NCBI RefSeq assembly: GCF_016429255.1
Contig: NZ_JAELUG010000019.1
Location: 1-64,000 of the forward strand
Reading direction: 5' to 3'
DNA: 64,000 nucleotides
Origin: Rhizobium sp. ASV8
GTDB taxonomy: Bacteria; Pseudomonadota; Alphaproteobacteria; Rhizobiales; Rhizobiaceae
Positions within the stretch are counted from its first letter, which is position 1, and each line of letters opens with the position of its first letter. The notes under the pieces are model-generated. The model had not been told where the DNA came from, ran no database searches, and saw nothing but the letters and a program-made list of their open reading frames with translations. The translations under genes and the position numbers were made by a program. This document shows positions 8,704 to 17,964 of this stretch, in pieces.

Positions 8704-9774
8704 ATGGTAATGACATCGGGTTCGGTTTCGATACGCCAGATTTGCAAGGCCTACGGAAGCTACCAGGCTCTGAACGGCATATCGCTCGACATCGCCGCCG
8801 GAGAGTTTCTGACGCTCCTCGGTCCGTCAGGCTCGGGCAAGACGACACTCCTGAATGTCATTGCCGGCTTCGAACGGCCGGATAGCGGAAGTCTTCTCGT
8901 CGATAATGCGGAATTCATCACCAAGCCGCCGCACAAGCGCGATCTGGGCATGGTTTTCCAGAATTACGCACTCTTTCCGCATATGGATGTCTTTGCGAAC
9001 GTGGCCTATCCGCTGAAGTTGCGGAAGGTCGAGGCCGGGACACTCAAGTCGAAGGTGATGAAGGCGCTGGAGACCGTCCATATGGCGCATCTGTCCGGTC
9101 GACGCATCAACGAGCTGTCGGGCGGGCAGAGGCAGCGCGTGGCTCTGGCGCGCGCCATCGTCTTCGAGCCGAAGCTGTTGCTGATGGACGAGCCGCTCTC
9201 GGCGCTCGACAAGAACCTTCGCGAACACATGCAGATCGAGCTCAAGCGTCTGCATCGCAGGCTCGGCATGACGACGGTTTATGTCACCCACGACCAGCAG
9301 GAGGCATTGACGATGTCCGATCGCATCGCTGTCCTGGACGGTGGCCGCATCATGCAGCTGGACTCGCCGAAAAACATCTATGATGCGCCGAACAGCAAGT
9401 TTGTCGCCGGCTTCATGGGCGATACGCGCTTCGTTGCGGTGAGGGGCAATGGTTCGACCTTCCTGCTCGATGGGCGGGTGTTGAGACTTGCAAGAGAGCC
9501 TCAGATTGCAAGCAATGACGCCTGGCTCATGGTTCGTCCCGAGCGGCTGCGCTGGCAGGGCAATGCCGGGCAGGACAACCGCATAGAGGGGACAGTGACC
9601 GATGTGACCTATCTCGGTGACAGTTACATGGTGTCGCTGGAGCTGCGCGAGGATACCGAAATCTCGATCCGGCACACCGGCAGCGAGACGGTTGCCTTGC
9701 CGGCTCCCGGTGACCAGCTGGCACTATGGATGTCGCCCGAGGCAAGCGTCGTCGTCGAAGGAGCCCGCCTGTGA
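8704..9774 (+). CDS. ABC transporter ATP-binding protein, PotA/FbpC-like
   Basis: A 356-residue import ATPase. Walker A is GPSGSGKTT (40-48), the signature is LSGGQRQRVALARA (about 138-151), Walker B ends in LLLMDEPLSALD and the switch histidine is in YVTHDQQEA. About 110 C-terminal residues form the TOBE-type domain usual for polyamine, iron and sulfate importers. ATG codons at 8704 and 8710 are both possible starts. The stop overlaps the GTG of the first permease. It energises the importer formed with the two permeases that follow. Confidence 0.93.
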   Translation: MVMTSGSVSIRQICKAYGSYQALNGISLDIAAGEFLTLLGPSGSGKTTLLNVIAGFERPDSGSLLVDNAEFITKPPHKRDLGMVFQNYALFPHMDVFANVAYPLKLRKVEAGTLKSKVMKALETVHMAHLSGRRINELSGGQRQRVALARAIVFEPKLLLMDEPLSALDKNLREHMQIELKRLHRRLGMTTVYVTHDQQEALTMSDRIAVLDGGRIMQLDSPKNIYDAPNSKFVAGFMGDTRFVAVRGNGSTFLLDGRVLRLAREPQIASNDAWLMVRPERLRWQGNAGQDNRIEGTVTDVTYLGDSYMVSLELREDTEISIRHTGSETVALPAPGDQLALWMSPEASVVVEGARL

Positions 9775-10673
9775 CGATGGTCGATGCGAATGTCATGACA
9801 TCACGGCTTAATATCGGTGTGCTGCAAAGCTCAAGGCGCAAGACCGGGTTGGCCTTTGTCGGGTTGTCGCTGCCGGCCTTCTGCCTCGTGACGGTCATTC
9901 TGATCATCCCTTTCGCCTGGCTGGCCTGGATGTCGCTGTACGACGCCTCCGGCGCGCTTTCGGTGGAGAACTATGCGCGCCTGTTGCGGCCGGCCTATGT
10001 GGAGAGTTTCCTGACGACCTTTAAGGTCGCGGCGATCGTCACCGTCGTCTGTGTCGTGCTCGGCTATCCGGTTGCCTATCTTCTGTCGCAGCTTTCCGAC
10101 CGAGCGGCGCAGATACTGATGATCTTCATCATTCTGCCATTCTGGACGTCGGTTCTGGTGCGCACCTATGCCTGGCTCGTGCTACTTCAGCGCCAGGGGT
10201 TGATCAACACTTGGCTCGTCAATCTCGGCCTCATCTCCGAGCCGCTTCCACTTGTCAATAATATGACGGGCACGATCATCGGCATGGTCCATATCATGCT
10301 GCCGTTTCTGATCCTGCCGCTGTATGCGTCGATGAAAACCATCGATCCCGTTCTGATGCGTGCGGCCGCCAATTGCGGGGCTTCTCCGGTACAGGCCTTT
10401 CGTCAGGTTTTCCTGCCGCTGTCGCTGCCGGGCGTTGCCACCGGCGTCGCACTGATCTTCGTGCTGTGCCTCGGCTACTACCTCACGCCTGCCTTGCTGG
10501 GCGGCGGCCGCGTCGTGATGTGGTCCACCCAGATCGCTGATATGATTGCCAAGTTTGCCAATTGGGGTGCCGCCAGCGCACTCAGCGTCGTGCTCCTCGT
10601 GGTCACGGGCGCAATCCTCTGGATCGTCAATGCGCTGTTCAGGGCCGCAAGCGTCACAAAGGGGGGCGTGTGA
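9771..10673 (+). CDS. ABC transporter permease, PotB-like
   Basis: A 300-residue inner-membrane permease with about six hydrophobic segments. The likely start is GTG 9771, overlapping the ATPase stop as GTGA; an ATG at 9777 is the alternative. Upstream in-frame sequence is arginine-rich and lies inside the ATPase gene, so it is not used. The EAA-like loop is seen as MRAAANCGASPVQAFRQVFLP, cut here to its family-typical core (MRAAANCGASPVQAF). It pairs with the next permease, whose start overlaps its stop by one base (TGATG). Confidence 0.9.
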   Translation: MTMVDANVMTSRLNIGVLQSSRRKTGLAFVGLSLPAFCLVTVILIIPFAWLAWMSLYDASGALSVENYARLLRPAYVESFLTTFKVAAIVTVVCVVLGYPVAYLLSQLSDRAAQILMIFIILPFWTSVLVRTYAWLVLLQRQGLINTWLVNLGLISEPLPLVNNMTGTIIGMVHIMLPFLILPLYASMKTIDPVLMRAAANCGASPVQAFRQVFLPLSLPGVATGVALIFVLCLGYYLTPALLGGGRVVMWSTQIADMIAKFANWGAASALSVVLLVVTGAILWIVNALFRAASVTKGGV

Positions 10674-11497
10674 TGTTGAGAGCTCCGGTTACATCGACCC
10701 AGATTACCCATGCGGACCGGCTCTGGCTCTATGCCATCGTCGGCCTGATCCTGGCGTTTCTGATCATACCTTGCCTGATCGTCATACCGATGTCCTTCTC
10801 GGAGTCGCAATATCTTGAATTTCCGCCGCGGGCCTGGAGCCTGCGCTGGTACGGCGCCTTCTTTTCGTCGCCGGAATGGCGGCAGTCGGCGATCGTCTCC
10901 TTCAAGGTCGCCGGCGCCACGACAGTGCTTGCAACCTTGCTCGGAACGCTTGCCGCCTATGGGCTCTTCAAATCGACCAGCATTTTCAATACCGTGATCA
11001 GAGGCGTTCTTCTCTTACCGATGATGGTACCGCTGATCTTCGTTGCGATCGGCGTGTTCTTCGTCTTCGCAAGAATAGGAATGAACAACACACTGACGGG
11101 GCTGATTCTCGCGCATACGACGCTTGCCATCCCTTTCGTCATGATCGCGGTTTCCAACGGTCTTTCAGGGTTCGACATGAACCAGGAGCGCGCGGCCCGC
11201 AGCCTCGGAGCGTCGCCAGCTTATGCTTTCTTCACCGTCACCCTGCCACAGATCAAGATCTCCATTCTGTCGGGCATGCTTTTCGCCTTCATCACCTCGT
11301 TCGATGAGGTGATCGTCTCGATGTTCGTGTCGAGCGGTGCGAATTCGACCCTGACAAAACGCATGTTCGCCAACATCCGCGATCAGGTCGACCCCACGGT
11401 CGCTGCCATCTCGTCGATGCTGGTGGTGGCATCGATCATCATTCTGATCGGCGCCCAATTCATCCGACGGCCGAAAACCAAGGCGGCCGCTATTTAA
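10673..11497 (+). CDS. ABC transporter permease, PotC-like
   Basis: A 274-residue second permease. The ATG at 10673 overlaps the previous stop by one base, and homology begins there, although the frame is open further upstream. The coupling loop reads ERAARSLGASPAYAFFTVTL, the typical PotC arrangement, and the protein ends in a hydrophobic helix followed by RRPKTK. With the genes at 7638, 8704 and 9771 it completes a binding-protein-dependent importer. 36 bases separate it from the aminotransferase, which has its own ribosome-binding site (CAGGAGG). Confidence 0.9.
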   Translation: MLRAPVTSTQITHADRLWLYAIVGLILAFLIIPCLIVIPMSFSESQYLEFPPRAWSLRWYGAFFSSPEWRQSAIVSFKVAGATTVLATLLGTLAAYGLFKSTSIFNTVIRGVLLLPMMVPLIFVAIGVFFVFARIGMNNTLTGLILAHTTLAIPFVMIAVSNGLSGFDMNQERAARSLGASPAYAFFTVTLPQIKISILSGMLFAFITSFDEVIVSMFVSSGANSTLTKRMFANIRDQVDPTVAAISSMLVVASIIILIGAQFIRRPKTKAAAI

Positions 11498-11533
11498 TAT
11501 GACGGCCTGCTCGGCCGTGTTCAGGAGGAAATC

Positions 11534-12916
11534 ATGCTTCATAATTCACTGCGCATGCGCGACATCGCCGTGCAGATCCATCCGCAGACCAATCTGGCTC
11601 TTCACGAAAAGGTTGGTCCGACGATCATGGCTCGCGGCGAGGGCGCCTATGTCTACGACGATGAAGGCAAGCAATATATCGAAGGCATGTCGGGCCTGTG
11701 GTGTGCTGCGCTCGGGATGAGCGAGAAGCGTCTTGTCGATGCCGCCACACGCCAGCTCAACACCTTGCCCTACTATCAGAATTTTGCCCACCGGGCGACT
11801 GAGCCGGGCATCGAGCTTTCGGATCGGCTGCTGCGCCATGCGCCCGTGCCGATGTCGAAGGTTCTGTTTCAGAGCTCCGGATCGGAAGCGAACGATACGG
11901 CCGTCAAGCTCATCTGGTATTATTTCCATTCGCAGGGCCGCTCGGAAAAGAAAAAGATCATCGCCCGCAAGCGTGGCTATCACGGCACCTCGATCGCGTC
12001 GGCCAGCATCACCGGCCTGCCGCATCTTCATCGCGACTGGAACCTGCCGCTCGACGGCTTCCTGCACGTGACTTGCCCGCATTTTTACCGCGAGGGACTG
12101 CCGGGTGAGACCGAAGAGGATTTTGCGACGCGCCTTGCGGAAGAGCTCGATGCACTGATCGTTGCCGAAGGGCCGGAAACGGTCGCTGCCTTCTTTGCTG
12201 AGCCTGCTATGGGGACTGGTGGGGTTGTGCTGCCTCCGAAGACCTATTTCGAGAAGATCGAGAGGGTCTTGAAGAAGCATGATGTGCTTCTTGTCGCGGA
12301 TGAAGTCATTACCGGTTTCGGCCGCACGGGCAATTGGTGGGGAACCCAAACCTATGAGATACACCCGGACATCATCACCTGCGCGAAGGCGCTGACCTCG
12401 GCCTATATGCCTCTGTCTGCCGTTCTGCTTTCGGAGCGGATCTATGAGGGGATGCGGGCGCAAAGCGAGAAGATCGGCGTGTTCGGCCATGGCTATACCT
12501 ATGGTGCACATCCGGTCGCCTGCGCGGTGGGTGTAGAAACGCTGCGCATCTATGAGGAAGATGGCGTCATAGACGGCGTCAAGGCGCTCGGCGACCATAT
12601 GGGCAAGCTCTTCAGCCCGCTGATTGATCACCCTCTCGTTGGTGAAGTTCGCGGTGTCGGCCTGATGTGGGGTGTGGAACTCGTACGCAGCAAGAAAACC
12701 CGCGAATCCTTTGCTCCGGAGCTCCAGTTCGGTCTCGGAGTGCAAAACCACGCCTTCGAGAATGGTCTCGTTTGCCGTTCGCTCGGCTCGGCCATCGCCT
12801 TCGCGCCACCGCTGATCTCGACGACTGCGCAGATTGAGCAAATCTCCGACCGCTTCAAGCGTGCGCTCGACACGGCGCTCGACGATTATTCTCGCACCGG
12901 CGGCAAGCTCGACTGA
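11534..12916 (+). CDS. Class III PLP-dependent aminotransferase (omega-amine/polyamine type)
   Basis: A 460-residue aminotransferase of the family that includes putrescine-pyruvate and beta-alanine-pyruvate transaminases. The PLP contacts are visible: SSGSEANDTAVK (114-125), GYHG (148-151), the aspartate of ADEVITGFG (D256) and the Schiff-base lysine K285 in CAKALTSAY. It would remove the terminal amino group of an imported polyamine to give an aminoaldehyde, the kind of compound the aldehyde dehydrogenase at 1-536 could oxidise; that link is inference. It lies between the ABC importer and the deacetylase gene in one direction with short gaps. Confidence 0.92.
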   Translation: MLHNSLRMRDIAVQIHPQTNLALHEKVGPTIMARGEGAYVYDDEGKQYIEGMSGLWCAALGMSEKRLVDAATRQLNTLPYYQNFAHRATEPGIELSDRLLRHAPVPMSKVLFQSSGSEANDTAVKLIWYYFHSQGRSEKKKIIARKRGYHGTSIASASITGLPHLHRDWNLPLDGFLHVTCPHFYREGLPGETEEDFATRLAEELDALIVAEGPETVAAFFAEPAMGTGGVVLPPKTYFEKIERVLKKHDVLLVADEVITGFGRTGNWWGTQTYEIHPDIITCAKALTSAYMPLSAVLLSERIYEGMRAQSEKIGVFGHGYTYGAHPVACAVGVETLRIYEEDGVIDGVKALGDHMGKLFSPLIDHPLVGEVRGVGLMWGVELVRSKKTRESFAPELQFGLGVQNHAFENGLVCRSLGSAIAFAPPLISTTAQIEQISDRFKRALDTALDDYSRTGGKLD

Positions 12917-12940
12917 GAGCCGATCAAGGAGGGAAGCCAG

Positions 12941-13960
12941 ATGCTGGCCGTATTCGATGATCGTCAGTCTTTGCACCGGCCGTTGACCCGGCTGGCGGGA
13001 GGTAGGCTCGCGCCGAACCCGGAACAGCCGGATCGCATCATCATGCTCAGGCAGGGCCTTGAGATGTTCGGCGCCAAACTCGTTGCGCCGGCTGAACATG
13101 GAGCCGCCGCCATCGCCGCTGTCCATGATGCCGATTATCTCGACTTCCTGCAAAACGGGTTTGCCGAGTGGCAGAAATCTCCGGCCAACGGGCCGGAGAT
13201 GCGCGCCAGTGTGCATCCGACTGTTCATATGAACCGCAAGCCGATCGATATATTGGGCCGCGCCGGATACTTCCAGGCCGACGCCAGTTGCGTACTCCTC
13301 GAAGGGACGTGGGAGGCCGTCAAGGCCAGCGCAAACACGGCAGCCGATGCGATGATGCGGGTCTTGGACGGGGAGGAACGTGTCTATGCCCTCAGCCGGC
13401 CGCCTGGTCATCACGCCTATGCCGACAAGGCAGGCGGCTTCTGTTACCTCAACAATACGGCAATCGCAGCCGAACTCGCAGCGCAGAAGGGGTTGCGCGT
13501 TGCGATCGTCGATGTAGACGTGCATCACGGCAACGGCACGCAGACTATCTTTTATGACCGATCCGATGTGTTGACGGTTTCGGTGCACGGGGATCCCGCC
13601 CACCTTTATCCCTATTACTCCGGCTATGCGGACGAACGAGGAGTCGGGCGTGGTCACGGGTTCAATCGCAATATCCCGGTGCCGCTTCTAAGTGACAGCG
13701 ACGTCTATCTCAATGCGGTGGGTCTTGCCTGCGATACAGCGGCTTCATTCTCGCCGGATGTGATGATCGTTGCGCTCGGCCTGGATGCCTCGTCGGACGA
13801 TCCGTTCGCTTGCATGAATGTCGATGAAGACGGCTTCAGGCGCATGGGGGAGCGGCTGGGTAAACTATGCCGGAAGACTTTGGTGGTGCAGGAGGGGGGG
13901 TATCCTTCGCCGCGGCTGCCGAACCTGCTGCAGAGCTTTCTGATCGGCTTTAACGCCTGA
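12941..13960 (+). CDS. Histone-deacetylase-fold amidohydrolase, acetylpolyamine amidohydrolase-like
   Basis: A 339-residue zinc amidohydrolase of the HDAC/AcuC/AphA family. The catalytic His pair is in RPPGHHAY (H157, H158), zinc ligands are in VDVDVHHGNGT (D193, H195) and in LGLDASSDDP, and the EGGY motif lies near the end. The opening MLAVFDDRQSLHRP resembles acetylpolyamine amidohydrolases rather than AcuC proteins. In this operon it most likely deacetylates N-acetylputrescine/cadaverine-type compounds brought in by the ABC importer so that the aminotransferase can act. Substrate assignment is by context and overall resemblance. Confidence 0.88.
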   Translation: MLAVFDDRQSLHRPLTRLAGGRLAPNPEQPDRIIMLRQGLEMFGAKLVAPAEHGAAAIAAVHDADYLDFLQNGFAEWQKSPANGPEMRASVHPTVHMNRKPIDILGRAGYFQADASCVLLEGTWEAVKASANTAADAMMRVLDGEERVYALSRPPGHHAYADKAGGFCYLNNTAIAAELAAQKGLRVAIVDVDVHHGNGTQTIFYDRSDVLTVSVHGDPAHLYPYYSGYADERGVGRGHGFNRNIPVPLLSDSDVYLNAVGLACDTAASFSPDVMIVALGLDASSDDPFACMNVDEDGFRRMGERLGKLCRKTLVVQEGGYPSPRLPNLLQSFLIGFNA

Positions 13961-14021
13961 TCCGACGCGTCGGCGGTTGCGCGTCGCGCCCGTCTGACCT
14001 CAATCAAAAGTGGAGGAAACG

Positions 14022-15353
14022 ATGGTGGAGCTTGCACCGCGAGCGACGGCGATCAGCCATGTCCGTGATCTTGCATACAAAAAGGTCGCCTGGCGCATCA
14101 TGCCTCTTATCATGTTGTGCTACATCGCCAACTACATAGATCGGACGAATGTCGGCATTGCGCAGATCCATATGCGAACCGACCTCGATTTCTCGGACGA
14201 GGTCTACGGAATCGGAGTGGGCCTTTTCTTTGTGGGCTTCATTCTCTTCGAGGTGCCAAGCAACCTCCTTCTCGCCCGTATCGGCGCAAGGCGAACCTTA
14301 TTGCGCATCATGGTCGGTTGGGGACTGATGACGTCGCTCACCATGTTCGTCCGGACACCCTACGAGTTTTACGGCGCGCGCATATTGCTCGGCATGGCCG
14401 AGGCGGGGTTCTTTCCGGGCGTGCTTCTCTATCTGACCTATTGGTTTCCATCGACGAGGCGCACGAAGATAACCGCGCTCTTCTTCCTGGGACTTCCCAT
14501 TTCCGGTATCGTGGGATCGCCGCTGTCGGGTTGGATCATGCGCACATTCGATGATGCATTGGGGTTCCAAAGCTGGCAGTGGCTGTTTCTTCTCGAGGGA
14601 ATACCTGCCGTTCTGCTGGGTTTTGCGGCATTTTTCTGGCTTCAGGACAGGCTGGCCGATGCTGCGTGGCTGACAAAGGAAGAACGAGCAATCATCGAAG
14701 CGGACCTTGCCGATGAGCGCCGGCAGAAGCAGCAGGGGGAGCGTGAGCATGCATCGGGACTTCGAAAAGCACTCAGCGATCCGCGCGTCTATATCCTCGG
14801 CTTGATCGGTTGTGGCACCTATACGCTGGCCAATGCCGTATCCTTCTGGTCGCCCCTCTTGATCAACGCGTCCGGTGTGAAGGAGGTGCTGGACATAGGC
14901 CTGCTTGCGGGGCTTCCGCCGATCGTCGGTATCGTCGTCATGATCCTGGTCGGAATCCATTCCGACAAAACCCTTGAAAGACGCTGGCATGCCGCCGTTT
15001 GCGAACTGATCGGCGCCGGAGCGCTTGTCGCCCTGTCGTTTTCCATTGGCCAACCCGTGCTCACCATGGTCTTCATCGCGGTCATGACGGCTGCGCACTA
15101 CAGCGGCCTTACGGTCTTCTGGTCCATTCCGTCGGTCTATCTCTCGGACGAGGCGAAGGCGAGTGGGATCGCCATTTCGACGGCGATGGGTTCAGTCGCC
15201 GCCGCCGCGACACCGATGATGCTTGGTTATATTCGTAGTGCGACCGGGTCGCTCTCGCTCGGCTTGCAGATTTCGGCGGCGATCATAGCGATCGCGAGCC
15301 TGATCCTGCTGATCGGCATTCCAGCCTCGGCGCTGCGCGAGAGGCACCGGTGA
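14022..15353 (+). CDS. MFS transporter, anion:cation symporter (ACS) type
   Basis: A 443-residue major facilitator with about 12 membrane segments. The ATG at 14022 follows GGAGG at proper distance; a GTG at 14010 is in frame but lies before the Shine-Dalgarno. Motifs of the ACS/phthalate-permease branch are present: CYIANYIDRTNVGIA in the first helix region and GMAEAGFFPG in helix 4. Such proteins usually import organic anions (tartrate, phthalate, hydroxybenzoates, sugar acids). It follows the deacetylase gene by 61 bases and precedes a thioesterase, so it may supply the acid that the CoA operon degrades; that is inference. Confidence 0.9.
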   Translation: MVELAPRATAISHVRDLAYKKVAWRIMPLIMLCYIANYIDRTNVGIAQIHMRTDLDFSDEVYGIGVGLFFVGFILFEVPSNLLLARIGARRTLLRIMVGWGLMTSLTMFVRTPYEFYGARILLGMAEAGFFPGVLLYLTYWFPSTRRTKITALFFLGLPISGIVGSPLSGWIMRTFDDALGFQSWQWLFLLEGIPAVLLGFAAFFWLQDRLADAAWLTKEERAIIEADLADERRQKQQGEREHASGLRKALSDPRVYILGLIGCGTYTLANAVSFWSPLLINASGVKEVLDIGLLAGLPPIVGIVVMILVGIHSDKTLERRWHAAVCELIGAGALVALSFSIGQPVLTMVFIAVMTAAHYSGLTVFWSIPSVYLSDEAKASGIAISTAMGSVAAAATPMMLGYIRSATGSLSLGLQISAAIIAIASLILLIGIPASALRERHR

Positions 15354-15396
15354 TCTATCGTCGGCGCTTCATCGATTTTCAACCAGCGAGGGACTG

Positions 15397-15837
15397 ATGG
15401 AATTTCCTGCCTCTTCCGATCACTGGACTCGGCTCGACAGCCAAGGTTTCTCTGCGTTGATCGGCCCGATCTTCGGCCGGATCGAAGGCGATGGTCGCAG
15501 CCTCTATCGCCTTGATCCCCAAGAACATCATCGAAACAGGAGCGGTGTCGTTCATGGCGGTGTCATCATGACGCTGGCCGATATTGCAGCCGCCAACACC
15601 TTGCGAGGAGCGGCGCCGGATTACGGCTTCACGACAGTCCAGACGGATGTTCACTTTATGCGTGCCGCCTCCGTCACTCTGCCGCTGACCTGCGAGTGCG
15701 TTATCGACAAGCTAGGGCTCTCTTTGGCGTTCGTGGAGGTCAGGTTAACATCGGATGAGCAGGCCGTTGCAATAGTTCGAAGCATCTGGCGTATCACTGA
15801 AAAGAAAGGCGTGCGGATTGCGATCGAAGCTTCCTGA
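15397..15837 (+). CDS. PaaI-family hotdog-fold thioesterase
   Basis: A 146-residue single hotdog domain. It contains the signature HHRNRSGVVHGGVIMTLAD (about 46-64) with the active-site aspartate of the PaaI group, and TTVQTDVHFMRAA further on. Members hydrolyse aryl- or acyl-CoA thioesters and rescue CoA from stalled intermediates. A GAGGGA ribosome-binding site precedes the ATG. It is the last plus-strand gene of the first catabolic block and fits a CoA-based pathway encoded on the opposite strand at 526-6770. Confidence 0.85.
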   Translation: MEFPASSDHWTRLDSQGFSALIGPIFGRIEGDGRSLYRLDPQEHHRNRSGVVHGGVIMTLADIAAANTLRGAAPDYGFTTVQTDVHFMRAASVTLPLTCECVIDKLGLSLAFVEVRLTSDEQAVAIVRSIWRITEKKGVRIAIEAS

Positions 15838-15980
15838 CCCGGCTGGCGATTGGCCTTTACGGTTTCGCAAAGGGTTGGGAGCTGCGCTGTGTACGGCAAG
15901 CATTACCCGGAACCGTCGCCAATTCCCGAGTTGCACGCGCGTTATTAGGCTATGGAGACCGACTTCCTGGTGTGTGGTGC

Positions 15981-16013
15981 CGATAGTTGGTTTCTAATAA
16001 AAACCAAATATCG
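15981..16013. terminator. Inverted repeat between convergent genes (possible bidirectional terminator)
   Basis: A 33-base near-perfect inverted repeat: CGATA-g-TTGGTTT, a 7-base loop, then AAACCAA-a-TATCG. It lies in the 219-base gap between the thioesterase (plus) and the hydrolase (minus), which converge here, so a bidirectional terminator is the simplest reading. It also contains GGTT-N9-AACC (15989-16005), the same form as two sites in front of the HxlR gene at 17967-18020. The rest of the gap holds no gene I can support. Confidence 0.5.
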
Positions 16014-16056
16014 GCGAGCCTTCATGTTTCCAGCGCATCAGTTCGGGCGCATTATG

Positions 16057-16977
16057 TTAGGATCGGCGGATGAAATCCACGATGAGGCTTGCCACGTTTT
16101 CCGGCGCATCCTCGAAGCAATAATGTCCGACGCCGGGGAGGCGTTTGATCGGGGCTTTCGGGAAGATCGCGGCAAACAGCGGCAGGAAATGTTCGGCGGC
16201 TAGCGTGCGGTCGGCCTCTCCCCAGATTGCCAATGCCGGCTTGGCGCGGATAGCCTGATAGGCGGCCGCATCGGGCGTTTCGAACTTGTGCGTTCCCGTG
16301 GCAAACCCTTTAGCCCAGCCGATCGCGCCGAGGCAATCTGCCGGCGTCGCAAACGGCGCCGCATAGGCGGACAGCCACTCGTCCGTGATAATCGTGTGGT
16401 TCTCAAAACCGTTCAGCTTCAAGGTGCTCAGAATGTTGAAGGAAAGCTGCGCAAGAACTGCGTCGAGGCTACCATCTTCATTGGCTTTTCTGGTCCACTC
16501 GAACCAGGGGGCAGCACCCGCATTGGCAATGACCCGATCAAATAGATCAGGTTGGCCAAAAGGCGTCGGTGCGTTTGCCGAAATCACGCTTCGGATTCGG
16601 TGCGGCTGCCGGCTCGCCAGACCCATGCCGACAGGGCCACCGAAATCGTGCATGACGAGAGTAACGTTGCGCAGGTCCAGCGCAAGCACAAAACTCTCGA
16701 GGTTGTCGATGTGGTCCTGAAGCCAGTAGGTGCGGTCTGTCGGCGTCTCGCTTTTGCCGAAGCCCATATGGTCGGGAACGATCACACGGTGCGTTTGAGC
16801 CGCGATCGGGATCAGGTGGCGGAACAGGTAGCCCCAGGTGGGCTCGCCATGCAGGCATAACACCACGCCGCTATCTCGCGGTCCTTCATCGATGTAATGC
16901 ATGCGAAAGCCGGGCGCCTCGGTGTAGTGCGGCGAAAATGGAAACGTACCGCCGAATGTTGCATCGGATATGCTCAT
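16057..16977 (-). CDS. Alpha/beta hydrolase, haloalkane dehalogenase-like
   Basis: A 306-residue alpha/beta hydrolase. The oxyanion region reads LCLHGEPTWGYLFRHL, strongly like haloalkane dehalogenases of the DhlA type. The nucleophile is an aspartate in VMHDFGGPVG and the catalytic histidine is in GVGHYCFEDAP. In proven dehalogenases a halide-binding Trp follows the nucleophile; here it is Phe, so dehalogenase activity is uncertain and an epoxide or ester substrate is possible. It lies 90 bases downstream of a second hydrolase of the same fold and is probably co-transcribed with it. Confidence 0.8.
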   Translation of the reverse strand: MSISDATFGGTFPFSPHYTEAPGFRMHYIDEGPRDSGVVLCLHGEPTWGYLFRHLIPIAAQTHRVIVPDHMGFGKSETPTDRTYWLQDHIDNLESFVLALDLRNVTLVMHDFGGPVGMGLASRQPHRIRSVISANAPTPFGQPDLFDRVIANAGAAPWFEWTRKANEDGSLDAVLAQLSFNILSTLKLNGFENHTIITDEWLSAYAAPFATPADCLGAIGWAKGFATGTHKFETPDAAAYQAIRAKPALAIWGEADRTLAAEHFLPLFAAIFPKAPIKRLPGVGHYCFEDAPENVASLIVDFIRRS

Positions 16978-17067
16978 GGAATGGCTCTCTCTTTGGAGCG
17001 GCTGCGTGCCGTGATCGTCACGCAGCTCGCGTTCGGGCGGGCAGTGCTATCGTTGCGCGAAGTGCTG

Positions 17068-17925
17068 CTAGAGCGCAGCCGCGAAACGCCTGATATGGGC
17101 GGCGATCGCCTCTGATTGCTCCTCGAGCGCGAAATGACCTGTGTCGAGCAGATTGAAGTCGATCTTGGTCAGATCCCGTCGATAAGGATGAGAGCCCGAG
17201 GCCGGAAAGATGTCGTCGTTCTGACCCCAGGTGATCAGCGTCGGTGGTTGATGCTTGCGGAAGTACTCATGCCATTCGGGATAGAGAGCCGGATTGGTTC
17301 GATAGTCGTAGAGGAGGTCGACCATGATATCCCTGTTGCCGGGTCGATCCAGAAGCGTCTTTTGAAGTACCCAGCTGTCCGGGCTTATCGTCGAGATATC
17401 TTTGACGCCATGCGTGTAGTTCCACTCCAGCGCCTCGTCCGACATGGCCGCCTCGCGTATTCTTTGGAAATTTTCCGGCGACGGGTCGCGCCATAATGCT
17501 TTTGGCAGTTCCCAGAAGCTTTCGGGCAGGCCTTCCTCATAGGCATTGGCATTTTGCACGATCAGAAACGAGACCTTTTCAGGGTGCCGCGTCGCGAGAC
17601 GAAAACCGACCGGGCCGCCGAAATCCTGCATGTAGAGCGCGTATTTCGCGAGGCCGATCTTGTCGGTAAATCCTTCCATCACGTCTGCCAGGCGGTCGAA
17701 CGTGTAGGGGAAGACCTCCCGCGATGGTGCTTCGCTGTGGCCGAAGCCCGGGTAGTCGGGCGCGACGAGATGAAACTGATCGGCCAACCGATCGATCAAC
17801 TCGCGGAACATGAAAGAGGATGCGGGGAAGCCGTGCAAAAGCAGGATTGTTGGGTGGTCGGGGTTTCCGGCCTCTCGATAGAAGATCTCAACCCCGTCAA
17901 CATCAGTTCGGCGATAGTGCGTCAT
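17068..17925 (-). CDS. Alpha/beta hydrolase with Asp nucleophile (epoxide hydrolase/haloalkane dehalogenase-like)
   Basis: A 285-residue alpha/beta hydrolase. Seen: LLLHGFPASSFMFREL (oxyanion loop), PDYPGFGHSEAP, the nucleophile elbow YMQDFGGPVGF with Asp, the acid region ITWGQNDDIFP and the catalytic His in LDTGHFALEEQ. The Asp nucleophile places it with epoxide hydrolases and dehalogenases rather than esterases. It starts at 17925 and is transcribed away from the HxlR gene at 18095; two GGTT-N9-AACC palindromes sit in the shared intergenic region. It and its downstream neighbour form a two-hydrolase unit of unknown substrate. Confidence 0.85.
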   Translation of the reverse strand: MTHYRRTDVDGVEIFYREAGNPDHPTILLLHGFPASSFMFRELIDRLADQFHLVAPDYPGFGHSEAPSREVFPYTFDRLADVMEGFTDKIGLAKYALYMQDFGGPVGFRLATRHPEKVSFLIVQNANAYEEGLPESFWELPKALWRDPSPENFQRIREAAMSDEALEWNYTHGVKDISTISPDSWVLQKTLLDRPGNRDIMVDLLYDYRTNPALYPEWHEYFRKHQPPTLITWGQNDDIFPASGSHPYRRDLTKIDFNLLDTGHFALEEQSEAIAAHIRRFAAAL

Positions 17926-17964
17926 GTGAACTCCCGTTCTGCAGTCGCCTCATCGGCCACTGCT

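Noticed and set aside
11546-13657. A 703-codon open frame on the minus strand opposite the aminotransferase and deacetylase genes
   Set aside because: It is antisense to two well-recognised enzymes with complete motifs. In GC-rich DNA such long antisense frames arise from codon bias, and its translation shows no family pattern.
16057-17925. Firm call of haloalkane dehalogenase for both hydrolases
   Set aside because: The halide-binding Trp after the nucleophile is Phe in both, so epoxide hydrolase or other activity is equally possible.
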